From: Listeria innocua | GTDB taxonomy: Bacteria; Bacillota; Bacilli; Lactobacillales; Listeriaceae | Direction of reading: 5' to 3' | Length of the DNA: 64,000 nucleotides | Assembly: GCF_028596125.1 (NCBI RefSeq) | Contig: NZ_CP117229.1 | Coordinates: forward strand, 1,658,001 to 1,722,000 | Shown here: positions 47,057-55,757 of the stretch, in pieces | Layout: each line of letters opens with the position of its first letter | Numbering within the stretch: position 1 is the first letter of the stretch | The notes under the pieces: generated by a model | Databases searched by the model: none | What the model was told of the DNA's origin: nothing | Seen by the model: the letters and a program-made list of their open reading frames with translations, nothing else | Position numbers and translations under genes: made by a program

Positions 47057-48163
47057 TTACTTAGCCACACGCTTCATTGCCATGCTATCTTCCAGCTGTT
47101 TTATCGCATTTAATACTACTTCAGCTGTCATTTCACCTGGCATCATATGGATCGTCTCATGTGGCTCAGTTGCTCGTTTAGATACAGCAACGATTGTTTC
47201 TTCAGTAAGTGTCGCCAGCCCCATATCATACAAACTCGTTGGAAGACCCAGTTTGGCATAAAACGGTAGTAATTGGTCAATTTCATTCCATCGATTTTCA
47301 ATAACTAGTTGAACTAAAATTCCGTACGCCACTTTATTACCATGTAACAAATGATGCGTTTCTGGCACCATAGTTAATGCATCATGAATCGAATGCGCTC
47401 CCGCACAACGTCCATAATCATCACCAAAACCGCCAACCATTCCGCCAACTAAAATATTTGTTTCGATAATTTTCACGAATGCTTCATTTAATTCTTGCTT
47501 ATCCATTGCGTTAAGTGCTTCTTCGCTAAATTGCAGTAAATTGTCTCGGCACATTTTAGCAGCAATATGAGCAATTTCGATTTCGACAGATTTAGTTGGT
47601 AATGATTTAATAATCACATCTGCTTCATACCATTTAGCGAGCGTATCGCCAATACCTGCAACAAGCAATTCTTTTGGTGAATCTAAAATCATTTCCGGAT
47701 CAATTAATAATAAGGCGTTGCTGCTAGCGAATACGTCATAACGAATCATTGCGCCTTCAACGTCATACATCACACTAAGCGGTGTATAAGCCGCACAAGT
47801 GGAAGCAAGTGTTGGTAAAATAATCACTGGTAACCGTAAAACTGCTGCCGCTGCTTTACATACATCAGCAATTTTTCCGCCACCGACTGCTATAATCGCA
47901 TCCATATTATTTGTTTTCATTATCGCTACCAGACGATCGCGTTCCTCATACGTTGAACCGCCATTATATACTTCAAAAGTAGATGTAACATTAGATAATA
48001 CCGGGAATTTCTTTTTAGCGACTTCCCAAGAAGCATTTCCACGAACTACTAAAACATTTTTCAAACCGCGGCGTTCTAAGTGGGTAGGTAAAGTATCCCA
48101 TGCGCCTACTTGGCAAAAATACTCTTGTGGAGCTCCGCGTACAATCAATTCTTTATTCAACAA
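47057..48163 (-). CDS. Iron-containing alcohol dehydrogenase family, glycerol-dehydrogenase-like
   Basis: A 368-residue NAD-dependent dehydrogenase. The NAD-binding motif is IIAVGGGKIADVCK; metal ligands are Asp in AGIGDTLAKW, His in AHSIHDAL and His in LHGNKVAYG, as in glycerol dehydrogenase GldA. The start is TTG at 48163 with GGGATGA upstream. Not enough is visible to choose glycerol over other polyols. It has its own promoter overlapping the end of the upstream transporter operon. Confidence 0.87.
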   Translation of the reverse strand: MLNKELIVRGAPQEYFCQVGAWDTLPTHLERRGLKNVLVVRGNASWEVAKKKFPVLSNVTSTFEVYNGGSTYEERDRLVAIMKTNNMDAIIAVGGGKIADVCKAAAAVLRLPVIILPTLASTCAAYTPLSVMYDVEGAMIRYDVFASSNALLLIDPEMILDSPKELLVAGIGDTLAKWYEADVIIKSLPTKSVEIEIAHIAAKMCRDNLLQFSEEALNAMDKQELNEAFVKIIETNILVGGMVGGFGDDYGRCAGAHSIHDALTMVPETHHLLHGNKVAYGILVQLVIENRWNEIDQLLPFYAKLGLPTSLYDMGLATLTEETIVAVSKRATEPHETIHMMPGEMTAEVVLNAIKQLEDSMAMKRVAK

Positions 48164-48220
48164 AAATCATCCCTTCTGTCTGGCACGGTCGGATATTCGG
48201 CTGCGACATTTATAATTCAA

Positions 48221-48249
48221 ATTGTATCGAAACTTAAACCTACTGTCAA
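48221..48249 (-). promoter_or_regulatory. Promoter of the glycerol-dehydrogenase-like gene
   Basis: On the minus strand -35 TTGACA (48244-48249), 17-base spacer, -10 TACAAT (48221-48226), a near-consensus vegetative promoter about 58 bases before the TTG start. Confidence 0.8.
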
Positions 48250-48254
48250 TCTAG

Positions 48255-49070
48255 CTACTGCTTAGCGATTTCGTCATCACCAAACCATTTTTTACTAATT
48301 TCCTGCATTTTTCCTTCTTTATATAATTTTTCAAACGCTTCATTGGTTTTTGATTGCAGTTCTTTATCACTTTTACGCATACCTACAGCAAAATCGGTCG
48401 GATCAAAGCCACCAGTTATAATAGTATAGTCATCTTTATTTTTTTGTTTATCAATATAATAACGCGCGTATACTTCATCAATAATCAACCCGTCAATGCG
48501 TTTATTATTCAAATCAATAAATGCTGTATCGAACGTATCATACAATTCTGGTTCGTTGTTTTTGATAATATCTGTGAGCACTTCTGGTTTTTTAGCCATG
48601 TCATCAATCGAACTTGCGCCGTTTTGAGCCCCTAGCGTTTTATCTTTCATATCACTAAATTTATTAATATTGCTTGATTTCAAGGTTACTAATACTTGTT
48701 CGTTTTTCATGTAAGGTTTGCTAAATGCAACTTGTTTTTTTCTTGCGTCAGTTACCGTATAGCCATTCCAAATCAAATCTATCGAACCATTTTTCAGCTC
48801 AGACTCTTTCATCGTCCAGTCAATTGGCGTAAATTTCGCTTTAATACCATATTCTTCAAAAACAGCTTTTGCAAGGTCAATATCAAATCCGACTAAATTA
48901 TCATCTTTATCACGAAATCCCATTGGTACAAAACTATCATCTAAACCAATGACGACTTCCTTATCTTTTTTAATTCTACTCCACTGGTCTTCCTTAGATT
49001 CACCACTTGAACATGCCCCTAGCGCTAACATTACAATTGCCATTACCGTTATTAATAATCCTTTTTTCAT
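48255..49070 (-). CDS. Amino-acid ABC transporter substrate-binding lipoprotein
   Basis: A 271-residue binding protein of family 3. The signal peptide ends with lipobox ALGACSSG; the fold opens VVIGLDDSFVPMGFRDKDDNLVGFDIDLAKAVFEEYG, typical for polar or basic amino acids. It is the last gene of an ATPase - permease - binding-protein set expressed from a T-box leader. The T-box specifier reading points to histidine; comparative work I remember calls such Firmicute systems HisXYZ. Confidence 0.88.
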   Translation of the reverse strand: MKKGLLITVMAIVMLALGACSSGESKEDQWSRIKKDKEVVIGLDDSFVPMGFRDKDDNLVGFDIDLAKAVFEEYGIKAKFTPIDWTMKESELKNGSIDLIWNGYTVTDARKKQVAFSKPYMKNEQVLVTLKSSNINKFSDMKDKTLGAQNGASSIDDMAKKPEVLTDIIKNNEPELYDTFDTAFIDLNNKRIDGLIIDEVYARYYIDKQKNKDDYTIITGGFDPTDFAVGMRKSDKELQSKTNEAFEKLYKEGKMQEISKKWFGDDEIAKQ

Positions 49071-49071
49071 A

Positions 49072-49728
49072 TTAAATTGCCTCCTTTTTTAGTGGTTCGA
49101 CTTCCATCATTTGATCTGCAACTTTTTTGGCAAAATCGTGATCATGAGTCACAATAATCTGCGTAATACCAACATTTTTCAAACTCAAAATTAACGACGC
49201 CACATGATCTCGTAAGTCAGGATCTAAAGCCGATGTCGGTTCATCAAATAGTAGTACTTTTGGGTTCATCGCCAGTGCCCGAGCAATAGCCACACGTTGC
49301 TTTTGTCCTCCAGATAATTGGTAAGGCATATTGTCCGCTTTATCTGCTAAATCAAGTAAGCCAAGTAACCTTTCAGCTTCTTTAATAGCTTCTTCTTTTT
49401 TAGTTTTCCTAGCAAGCGTCGGTGCCAAAATCAAATTATCTAACACACTTAAATGCGGAAACAAGTGAAATTCTTGAAAAACTACGCCAATCGTATTTTC
49501 CACATCTTTTCTCGACATCGGATCAATTTTTTCACCGTCAATAAAAATTTCTCCGGCATCCATTTTTTCAAGGCCACTAATACAACGAAGCAAAGTGGTT
49601 TTCCCGCCACCGGATGGCCCGACGATAGAAAGAATTTCCCCGTCTTGAAGCGCAATATTCACATTATCTAAAATCGTTTTTTGATCAAATTTTTTCGATA
49701 AATTTTTAATTTCCAACATTTTCTTCAC
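49072..49728 (-). CDS. Polar amino-acid ABC transporter ATPase
   Basis: A 218-residue ATPase with Walker [11 protein letters not shown]-loop [15 protein letters not shown], signature [19 protein letters not shown] and Walker [13 protein letters not shown], all complete. Slightly shorter than GlnQ/HisP (about 240) because the C-terminus is trimmed. It lies between permease and binding-protein genes with one-base gaps. Confidence 0.92.
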   Translation of the reverse strand: MKKMLEIKNLSKKFDQKTILDNVNIALQDGEILSIVGPSGGGKTTLLRCISGLEKMDAGEIFIDGEKIDPMSRKDVENTIGVVFQEFHLFPHLSVLDNLILAPTLARKTKKEEAIKEAERLLGLLDLADKADNMPYQLSGGQKQRVAIARALAMNPKVLLFDEPTSALDPDLRDHVASLILSLKNVGITQIIVTHDHDFAKKVADQMMEVEPLKKEAI

Positions 49729-49729
49729 C

Positions 49730-50371
49730 TCATTTATAATAACTAAAACGTTTTTCTAATTGTTTAAATAGTAGCGTTAGGATAGCCGTTAACGCTAAGT
49801 ATATTGCAGCCACTAATACGAGTGGAATTAAAGTAACGTCTCTACTCATAGCAATTTTTCCTGCTCTTAGTAAATCACCAATGCCAAGGATGTAAACTAA
49901 CGAAGAGTCTTTTACTAAATTGATAACTTCATTTCCGATTGCTGGCAAAACACGTTTGACAACTTGCGGTAAAACAATTTTTCGAAGCGTTTGACCGTAA
50001 GTTAGACCAAGAACTTTAGCACTTTCATATTGTCCGTTTTCGATTGATAAAAAGCCACCCCGGAAAATCTCTGCGAAATAAGCAGCATAATTTAAAATAA
50101 AAGCAATAAACACCGCGTCCATTCGGTCAAAAACAACTCCGATAATCGGCAAACCATAATAGATAAAAATTAATTGTAAAAGTAATGGTGTACCTCGCAT
50201 AATCCAGATGTAAATGTTTAAAATAAATTTCAGTGGAGCTATTTTACTAATGTTTCCTACTGCCACTATAGCTCCTAGCGGGATAGAACAAACTAGCGTG
50301 ACGACAAAAACAAGTAAGGTTGTTTTCGCCCCGTCAAGTAATGCTGGTAAAATTTCCATGATATAATCCAT
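49730..50371 (-). CDS. Polar amino-acid ABC transporter permease
   Basis: A 213-residue membrane protein with five or so helices and the loop AEIFRGGFLSIENGQYESAKVLGLTYGQTLRKIVLPQ that contacts the ATPase. The family usually forms homodimers when only one permease gene exists, as here. The ATG at 50371 follows AAAGGAG; the upstream extension to 50419 lies within the T-box terminator and is rejected. First gene of the operon. Confidence 0.9.
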   Translation of the reverse strand: MDYIMEILPALLDGAKTTLLVFVVTLVCSIPLGAIVAVGNISKIAPLKFILNIYIWIMRGTPLLLQLIFIYYGLPIIGVVFDRMDAVFIAFILNYAAYFAEIFRGGFLSIENGQYESAKVLGLTYGQTLRKIVLPQVVKRVLPAIGNEVINLVKDSSLVYILGIGDLLRAGKIAMSRDVTLIPLVLVAAIYLALTAILTLLFKQLEKRFSYYK

Positions 50372-50394
50372 ATTGTTTCGCTCCTTTTTTACAT

Positions 50395-50676
50395 AAAAAA
50401 ATCTCGTCGCACTTGGCACAAAATTGCCAAGAGGACGAGAATACTATTCACGTGGTTCCACCTCAATTTACTGATACTTCACAGCACCAGCCTCAGTTAG
50501 TTCGAGACTAACAAGCTATAACGGGCTTTTCCCGAGTTCACCTACTCACTTATGCTTCAGTAAACCAGCTCCGAGATGTGTTCGATAACGCTATCTTTAT
50601 CCTTTCACACCAACCAAGGACTCTCTTAAAAAGAATGACGCTCTACTTGTTCTGTTCATCGCTTTTACTTCTTCTT
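50395..50676 (-). ncRNA. T-box leader, probably histidine-specific
   Basis: Read on the minus strand, the leader has a long Stem I with an AGAGAG / TTGGTTGGTGTGAA apical region, a specifier region GAACACATC, the T-box core GAGGTGGAACCACG (plus 50451-50464) and a terminator stem TCTCGTC...GACGAGA with TTTTTTT (50402-50440). The likely specifier is CAC (plus 50578-50580), a histidine codon followed by A as usual; ACA (threonine) in the next register cannot be excluded. Uncharged tRNA would stabilise the antiterminator and switch on the amino-acid transporter operon. Confidence 0.88.
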
Positions 50677-50682
50677 GCTAAT

Positions 50683-50711
50683 ACTCTACCACGATAAAGC
50701 GATAGAGTCAA
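50683..50711 (-). promoter_or_regulatory. Promoter of the T-box leader
   Basis: Minus-strand -35 TTGACT (50706-50711), 17-base spacer, -10 TAGAGT (50683-50688), about 7 bases before the first bases of the leader RNA. Confidence 0.7.
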
Positions 50712-50730
50712 CCATTTTTAATTAAACAAA

Positions 50731-50768
50731 AAAAGACAAGCAAACAGTTAGTAGTTTGCTTGTCTTTT
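50731..50768 (-). terminator. virS terminator
   Basis: Perfect 15-bp stem AAAAGACAAGCAAAC / GTTTGCTTGTCTTTT (50731-50768), T-rich on the minus strand, directly after the virS stop codon and just upstream of the T-box promoter. Confidence 0.88.
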
Positions 50769-50770
50769 TG

Positions 50771-51811
50771 TTAATCTTTCGCTATTAGTAAGTAATCGTC
50801 TTTTTGTTCAAAGTAAATGCGTACTTCTGTCCCTATTTCACTTTTAGACTCGATACAAATTTCATGACCTAATTTCTTCGCCATTTGCTTAGCGAGATAT
50901 AGCCCCATTCCAGTTGCTTTCTTTTCTTGGCGACCGATTGTGCCGGTAAAGCCTTGTTCAAAGACGCGAGGTAAATCTTCTTCTTTAATACCTCGACCGT
51001 TGTCTTTAATGTGAAGCACTTTTTTTCCGGTTACTTCTGTATCGCACCAAATTTGAATATCGCCACCATCAGCAGTATATTTTAATGCGTTAGATAACAC
51101 TTGATCGATAATAAAGCCCAGCCATTTACTATCAGTTCGCACATCAATATCTACATTTTGTAAATCAAGTTTCATCTTTTTACCAATGAAAAGCTTGGAG
51201 TGACGCTTAACTGATTCGCGCATAACAGCACCAAGATTTTGTTCTTGGATGAAATAGTCTTTAGAAAACGTATCAAGCCTTGAAAAATAGAGTGCTTGCA
51301 TTACTAATTTATCAATTGTTTCTAATTCTTCATCAATCTGTTTAAAAATTGTTTTGGTATCATTTAAATCTGGGTTATTAATTAACATTTTGCTTGCTAC
51401 AACAGGAGTTTTCACTTCATGTACCCAGTATAAAATGAAATCATGATATTCTTGTTGTTTATCTTGAAGTTTACTAATGGTTCGTAATTCTTCTTTATGT
51501 TTTTTTGCCATTAGCTGATTAAAAAAAGCTTGCTCGCGTGTTCGCGGTTTTGGTAATAATTCAATGATATTTTCTTCAATTTCGCCACTTACTAGGTCTT
51601 CCATTTCACGCCAATAATTGTATTTAAAGAAGTAGCCTAACACTAAGTAAGAAAGCAGGAAGACAAAAACAAAGACATATAAGTAAATGAAATTCCCGAG
51701 AGTTAATTTACTGTTAGGATCAATTGAAATTAATACCCCGACGAAAAACATAATACTGCAAAAGAACAATAAGAAAAATCGTTTATCTTTTATATAGCTC
51801 CACCAGTTCAT
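50771..51811 (-). CDS. virS: Intramembrane-sensing histidine kinase VirS (BceS-like)
   Basis: A 346-residue kinase with two N-terminal membrane helices (about 11-30 and 40-61) and almost no outside loop, the layout of BceS-type kinases that read transporter activity. The phosphorylation His131 is in YWVHEVKTPV; the ATP-binding domain has ALKYTADGG (N box), DNGRGIKEEDLPRVFEQGF and GMGLYLAKQMAKKLG. In L. monocytogenes VirS and VirR control envelope genes such as dltA and mprF. It is four genes downstream of virR, which is unusual for a two-component pair. Confidence 0.92.
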   Translation of the reverse strand: MNWWSYIKDKRFFLLFFCSIMFFVGVLISIDPNSKLTLGNFIYLYVFVFVFLLSYLVLGYFFKYNYWREMEDLVSGEIEENIIELLPKPRTREQAFFNQLMAKKHKEELRTISKLQDKQQEYHDFILYWVHEVKTPVVASKMLINNPDLNDTKTIFKQIDEELETIDKLVMQALYFSRLDTFSKDYFIQEQNLGAVMRESVKRHSKLFIGKKMKLDLQNVDIDVRTDSKWLGFIIDQVLSNALKYTADGGDIQIWCDTEVTGKKVLHIKDNGRGIKEEDLPRVFEQGFTGTIGRQEKKATGMGLYLAKQMAKKLGHEICIESKSEIGTEVRIYFEQKDDYLLIAKD

Positions 51812-51832
51812 ATCGCACCTCCCTCATTCGAG

Positions 51833-53572
51833 TTAATTTGCTTCATTTGGAATAATTTGGAATGTCGCAAAATCAAACAATCCTTGGTCTGTTAATTTTA
51901 ATTCAGGAATTACTGGTAAAGTCAGAAAAGACAATGTCAAAAATGGATCAAATCCTTTAGCTTTACTAATTTGATTAAATGCTTTTAAAAGTCCTGCCAA
52001 ATCATTTTCTACTTCTTCATATGGTTTATCACTAAGAAGTCCCGCTACTTGGAGCGCTAAATCATGTAATACATTACCTGCTGCGTCCACTACAGCAATG
52101 CCTCCACCTGTTTTTGTCACATGATCGATTGCTTTTTCCATGGCCTCATCGCTCACACCAACTGCGACAATATTATGGGAATCATGCGCGACGGTCGTAG
52201 CAATCGCACCTTCTGTTAAGCCGAAACCTTTAACAATCCCAACACCGACGCAACCAGTATTATGATGCCGTTCCACAACAGCCATTTTTAGCAAATCTTT
52301 TTCGATTGACGGAACAAATTTACCATTTTTAATTGTGACTTGTTCTATTAATTTTTCTGTAAAAAGGTTATTTTGTTGCATCCCAATGACATAGCAAGTT
52401 TCATTTGTTAATGGAAGTTCTAAATCTTTGATGCTTAAATGATGATTAATTTTTGGAGAAATGAATTTCGCTTTGTTTTTCTTTTTAAAGGCTGCTTCTT
52501 TACGAGTTCCGTTTTCAACGACAACTTGTCCATTTTTTAAAACTTTGCTAATTTCAATTGTTTTTAAGTCTTTTAGAAAAACAATATCCGCTTGATAGCC
52601 TGCTGCAACTGCACCTAGATAAGGCAAGTTATGGCAATTAGCCGCATTAATTGTCGCCATTTGGATGGCTGTAATTGGCTCAACACCGTTTTCAATTGCG
52701 AGTCGGATATTATAATTAATCGAGCCTTCTGTAAGTAAATCATTAATTAGTTTATCATCCGTACAAAAACAAAAACGATGGCTATTTTTCTCCGTTACTG
52801 CTGAAATAGTTTGCTTTAAATCACGACCGACTGTACCTTCGCGCAACATAACAAACATTCCCGCACGTAAGCGATCAAGTGCTTCTTTGGCACTCGTACT
52901 CTCATGATCAGTTCGAATTCCAACAGCAAGATAATTATTTAAATCCGCGCTAGTTAAACCTGCCCCGTGGCCATCAATTCTGCCACCTTCTTGTTTTGCA
53001 TCAATAATTTTTGTTAAAATATCTGCGCTCCCTTTTGCAACAGATGGGAAGTCCATTACTTCTGCGAGACCGATTACTTTTTCGTGTTTATAAAGTGGAT
53101 GGAGCTGTTTTGCATGAAGTGTTTCGCCGTTATGTTCACCTTCTGTTGCTGGTACGGATGATGGTAGCATGACGAACATATCGAGTGGGGCGCCTTTTGC
53201 ATCTTCAAGCATAAATTCTATCCCTTTTTCTCCGGCAACATTGGCGATTTCATGCGGATCTGTAATAATTGTAGTTACGCCATTTGGAAGTAGCACCCGG
53301 GCAAACTCAGAAGGGGTTACCATCGCGCTTTCAACATGGACGTGCGCATCAATAAAGCCCGGCACGATAAATTCTCCAGCGGCATCAATTATTTGATCTG
53401 CATCCGGAAAATGACCAATTCCAGCAATATAACCGTTTTTAATCGCAATATCGCCTTCCATAATTTCACCTGAAAATACATTTACTATTCGTCCATTTTT
53501 TATAACTAAATCTGCTTTTGCACGGCCATCACTTACTGCGACCCGTTCCTGCAGTTGCTTTAAATTCTCCAC
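51833..53572 (-). CDS. adeC: Adenine deaminase
   Basis: A 579-residue amidohydrolase that turns adenine into hypoxanthine and ammonia for purine salvage. Family marks: N-terminal composite domain, metal motif GFIDAHVHVESAMVTPSEFA, the catalytic segment AEVMDFPSV, the His in IDGHGAG, the CTDDKL Asp motif, and the C-terminal VAHDSHNIVAVG. GTG start at 53572 with GGAGG upstream. It sits inside the virR-virS gene block; a functional tie to that system is not evident. Confidence 0.93.
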   Translation of the reverse strand: MENLKQLQERVAVSDGRAKADLVIKNGRIVNVFSGEIMEGDIAIKNGYIAGIGHFPDADQIIDAAGEFIVPGFIDAHVHVESAMVTPSEFARVLLPNGVTTIITDPHEIANVAGEKGIEFMLEDAKGAPLDMFVMLPSSVPATEGEHNGETLHAKQLHPLYKHEKVIGLAEVMDFPSVAKGSADILTKIIDAKQEGGRIDGHGAGLTSADLNNYLAVGIRTDHESTSAKEALDRLRAGMFVMLREGTVGRDLKQTISAVTEKNSHRFCFCTDDKLINDLLTEGSINYNIRLAIENGVEPITAIQMATINAANCHNLPYLGAVAAGYQADIVFLKDLKTIEISKVLKNGQVVVENGTRKEAAFKKKNKAKFISPKINHHLSIKDLELPLTNETCYVIGMQQNNLFTEKLIEQVTIKNGKFVPSIEKDLLKMAVVERHHNTGCVGVGIVKGFGLTEGAIATTVAHDSHNIVAVGVSDEAMEKAIDHVTKTGGGIAVVDAAGNVLHDLALQVAGLLSDKPYEEVENDLAGLLKAFNQISKAKGFDPFLTLSFLTLPVIPELKLTDQGLFDFATFQIIPNEAN

Positions 53573-53592
53573 CGATTTTTCGCCTCCGCTAA

Positions 53593-54051
53593 TTATGCTT
53601 CAAAAAAACCTTCATCAAGTAAATAACCTTCTGCAGCTTCTAAAGTTGGGAAAACCGCTTCTAGATTTTCTCCTGTGTAAATAACCCACATTTTATTTTC
53701 ATAGACTAAAGAAAGCTTTTCGCCTTCATTATCTTGGTATATTTTTGTAAAACCTTCTTTAAACCCATCTTCATCTTTGTCCATAAACTCTTTCGCTTCA
53801 AGTAACAACACGCGAATTTCATTTTGAGAGTAGTCTTTTACATTGACGTAACCTTGCTTATCTAGCGGTTCTACTTCTAAAAACGGCGCGTAAACAAACG
53901 CGTTACCATTAGGATGAAGATGTTTGACGATGATTTTTTTATCCCTTTTACTCGCTGGATAATGTACGTTCACGCGCCCCATAGAAATTTCATGCAGTTC
54001 AAAACCATCGATTGATTCTATTAGCGCTTTTTTCTCTTCAAAATTTAACAT
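53593..54051 (-). CDS. Conserved protein of unknown function in the virR-virS block
   Basis: A 152-residue, acidic, soluble protein with no signal peptide or known catalytic motif. It has repeated Val-Tyr/Ile strands (MGRVNVHYPASKR, AFVYAPFLEVEPL, KLSLVYENKMWVIYTG), which suggests a small beta-rich fold. It lies between the epimerase and adenine deaminase genes with gaps of about 20 bases, so it is probably co-transcribed with virR and virS. I cannot propose a function. Confidence 0.65.
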   Translation of the reverse strand: MLNFEEKKALIESIDGFELHEISMGRVNVHYPASKRDKKIIVKHLHPNGNAFVYAPFLEVEPLDKQGYVNVKDYSQNEIRVLLLEAKEFMDKDEDGFKEGFTKIYQDNEGEKLSLVYENKMWVIYTGENLEAVFPTLEAAEGYLLDEGFFEA

Positions 54052-54071
54052 AATATATTTTTGCCTCCAAA

Positions 54072-54947
54072 TTAATTTTCTTTTAAAATATCCATCACAA
54101 GCGCCGGCAACCAGACTTTTAAATCTTCAAAAGTAAAGCCAGCTTCTGTTGCTTTTGCATTATCCATGTAATAAGTTTTATTGATGCTAAACGGCGAATC
54201 ATCCACATCATCCGTTACTTCTTCAACGAGTGCCACTTCACCTGTTTTCGCTTCAAGCATTTTGATAAAAGCATTTAACGAATATGTACCGTTAGAGCTA
54301 GCATTAATTGGTCCAGTAAGGTCTGAATCCACCCCTACCCATTCTAAAAAATGAGCTGCTTCATCTGAAGTAATAAAACTTATTTCCGCCTGCGCATTAC
54401 TAATACCAATTTCTTCATGGTTTTTAATATGCTCCAAATGAAAATGTAGACGTTTCGTATAATCATCGAGTCCAAGGACAATCGGAAAACGAACTGCTAC
54501 CACTGGAAAAGAGGCTTTTTGAAAAAACACAGCTTCAGCAAGGCGTTTTCCTTCCCCGTAATCAAAATCATCTTTGTCACCAATAACAATTTCATAATGT
54601 TTTGGATTAAAATCATCTTCCACCAACGCGCGACCTTTTTGACTATAAACGGACAGAGAAGATGTATATATGTATCGTTTTACTTTGCCTTTAAATGCAT
54701 CTACTGCATAAAGAGCTTCTCGCGGTGAGAAACAAATATTATCATAAATAACGTCCCATTCTTCTTTTGCTAATTGGAATAAGGCGTCTCTAGATTCGCG
54801 GTCTAGTACAACATGTTTTACAGAATCGCCAAAATCATCTTTTGTTTTTCCTCTAGTGCCAATTGTGACATCATGCCCAGCGGAAACAAGTCGTTCTACT
54901 AATTTCTTTCCAAAAAAACGCGTACCACCAAATACTAAAATTTTCAT
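54072..54947 (-). CDS. NAD-dependent epimerase/dehydratase-family protein
   Basis: A 291-residue extended short-chain dehydrogenase. The nucleotide motif VFGGTRFFGKKLVERLVSAGH is a GxxxFxG variant of the atypical branch; the usual YxxxK catalytic pair may be Y with K in FDYGEGKRLAEAVF. It resembles proteins related to CSP41 and nucleoside-sugar epimerases. Substrate unknown. Located between virR and virS and probably co-transcribed. Confidence 0.82.
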   Translation of the reverse strand: MKILVFGGTRFFGKKLVERLVSAGHDVTIGTRGKTKDDFGDSVKHVVLDRESRDALFQLAKEEWDVIYDNICFSPREALYAVDAFKGKVKRYIYTSSLSVYSQKGRALVEDDFNPKHYEIVIGDKDDFDYGEGKRLAEAVFFQKASFPVVAVRFPIVLGLDDYTKRLHFHLEHIKNHEEIGISNAQAEISFITSDEAAHFLEWVGVDSDLTGPINASSNGTYSLNAFIKMLEAKTGEVALVEEVTDDVDDSPFSINKTYYMDNAKATEAGFTFEDLKVWLPALVMDILKEN

Positions 54948-54970
54948 TTTGACTCCTCCTTAATTTACGA

Positions 54971-55014
54971 AAAACAGGAAGTTCGCGTTTTTTGGCGCTA
55001 TCTTCCTGTTTTCT
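54971..55014 (-). terminator. Terminator downstream of virR
   Basis: Stem AAAACAGGAAG / CTTCCTGTTTT (54971-55012) with a 20-base loop, T-rich on the minus strand. It could partly separate virR expression from the four following genes. Confidence 0.75.
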
Positions 55015-55018
55015 TACT

Positions 55019-55696
55019 TCATTCAATCATATAACCTTGGCCTTTTTTCGTCTTAATAAATTCATCTAAGCCGATTTCTGCTAGTTTTTTACGAATTCGT
55101 ACAACGTTGACTGTAAGTGTATTATCATCGACAAAACTTTCATCTTCCCAAAGTGCACGCATAATTTCGTCACGACTTACAATACTACCTTTTTGTTTCA
55201 TTAATTCATATAAAATCAAAAATTCGTTTTTCGTTAATTCAATTTTATCTTCTAAATGGGTAAGTGTATTAGTATCAATGTGTAAAAATACATTATTATG
55301 TTCCATTACGTTCGCTTCTTCTAAATCCGCATATGAATATGTCCGTCTTAAAAGTGCATTGATCCGAGCCATTAAAACATCCAAATCTACTGGCTTTTCA
55401 ATATAATAATCTGCCCCCATGTTCATTCCCATGATTTGATCCATTCGCGAGTTACGTGATGATAAGAAAATAATAGGTACATTCGAAACTTCGCGAATTT
55501 GATTACACCAGTAGAACCCATCAAAAAATGGAAGATTCACATCTAAAATAACCAATTGGGGCTCAAATGATAAAAACTCTTGCAAAATATTATTGAAATC
55601 ATCAACAACCCCTATTTCAAATCCCCATTTACTTAAATGTTTTCTAATAGTATCACGAATTACCTCATCATCTTCTACGATATATACCTTAACCAT
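55019..55696 (-). CDS. virR: Response regulator VirR (OmpR/PhoB family)
   Basis: A 225-residue response regulator: receiver domain with phosphorylation Asp52 (VILDVNLPFFDG), acidic pocket EDDE and Lys in IEKPVD, then a winged-helix DNA-binding domain (LTKNEFLILYELMKQKGSIVSRDEI). It resembles BceR. From memory, VirR raises expression of D-alanylation and lysyl-phosphatidylglycerol genes and of drug transporters, protecting from cationic peptides. Its kinase is coded four genes downstream, and the sensing transporter lies directly upstream. Confidence 0.93.
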   Translation of the reverse strand: MVKVYIVEDDEVIRDTIRKHLSKWGFEIGVVDDFNNILQEFLSFEPQLVILDVNLPFFDGFYWCNQIREVSNVPIIFLSSRNSRMDQIMGMNMGADYYIEKPVDLDVLMARINALLRRTYSYADLEEANVMEHNNVFLHIDTNTLTHLEDKIELTKNEFLILYELMKQKGSIVSRDEIMRALWEDESFVDDNTLTVNVVRIRKKLAEIGLDEFIKTKKGQGYMIE

Positions 55697-55757
55697 TTCT
55701 TGTACCTCCTCGGCAGAACTCTCTTTTCATTTTAGCTGAATTAAACACAAAAGCCAA

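Noticed and set aside
50371-50419. Extending the amino-acid permease to 50419
   Set aside because: The extension runs through the T-box terminator stem and T tract; AAAGGAG before the ATG at 50371 marks the real start.
55697-55757. A PrfA box upstream of virR
   Set aside because: No TTAACA-N2-TGTTAA-like palindrome is visible in the short gap before virR.
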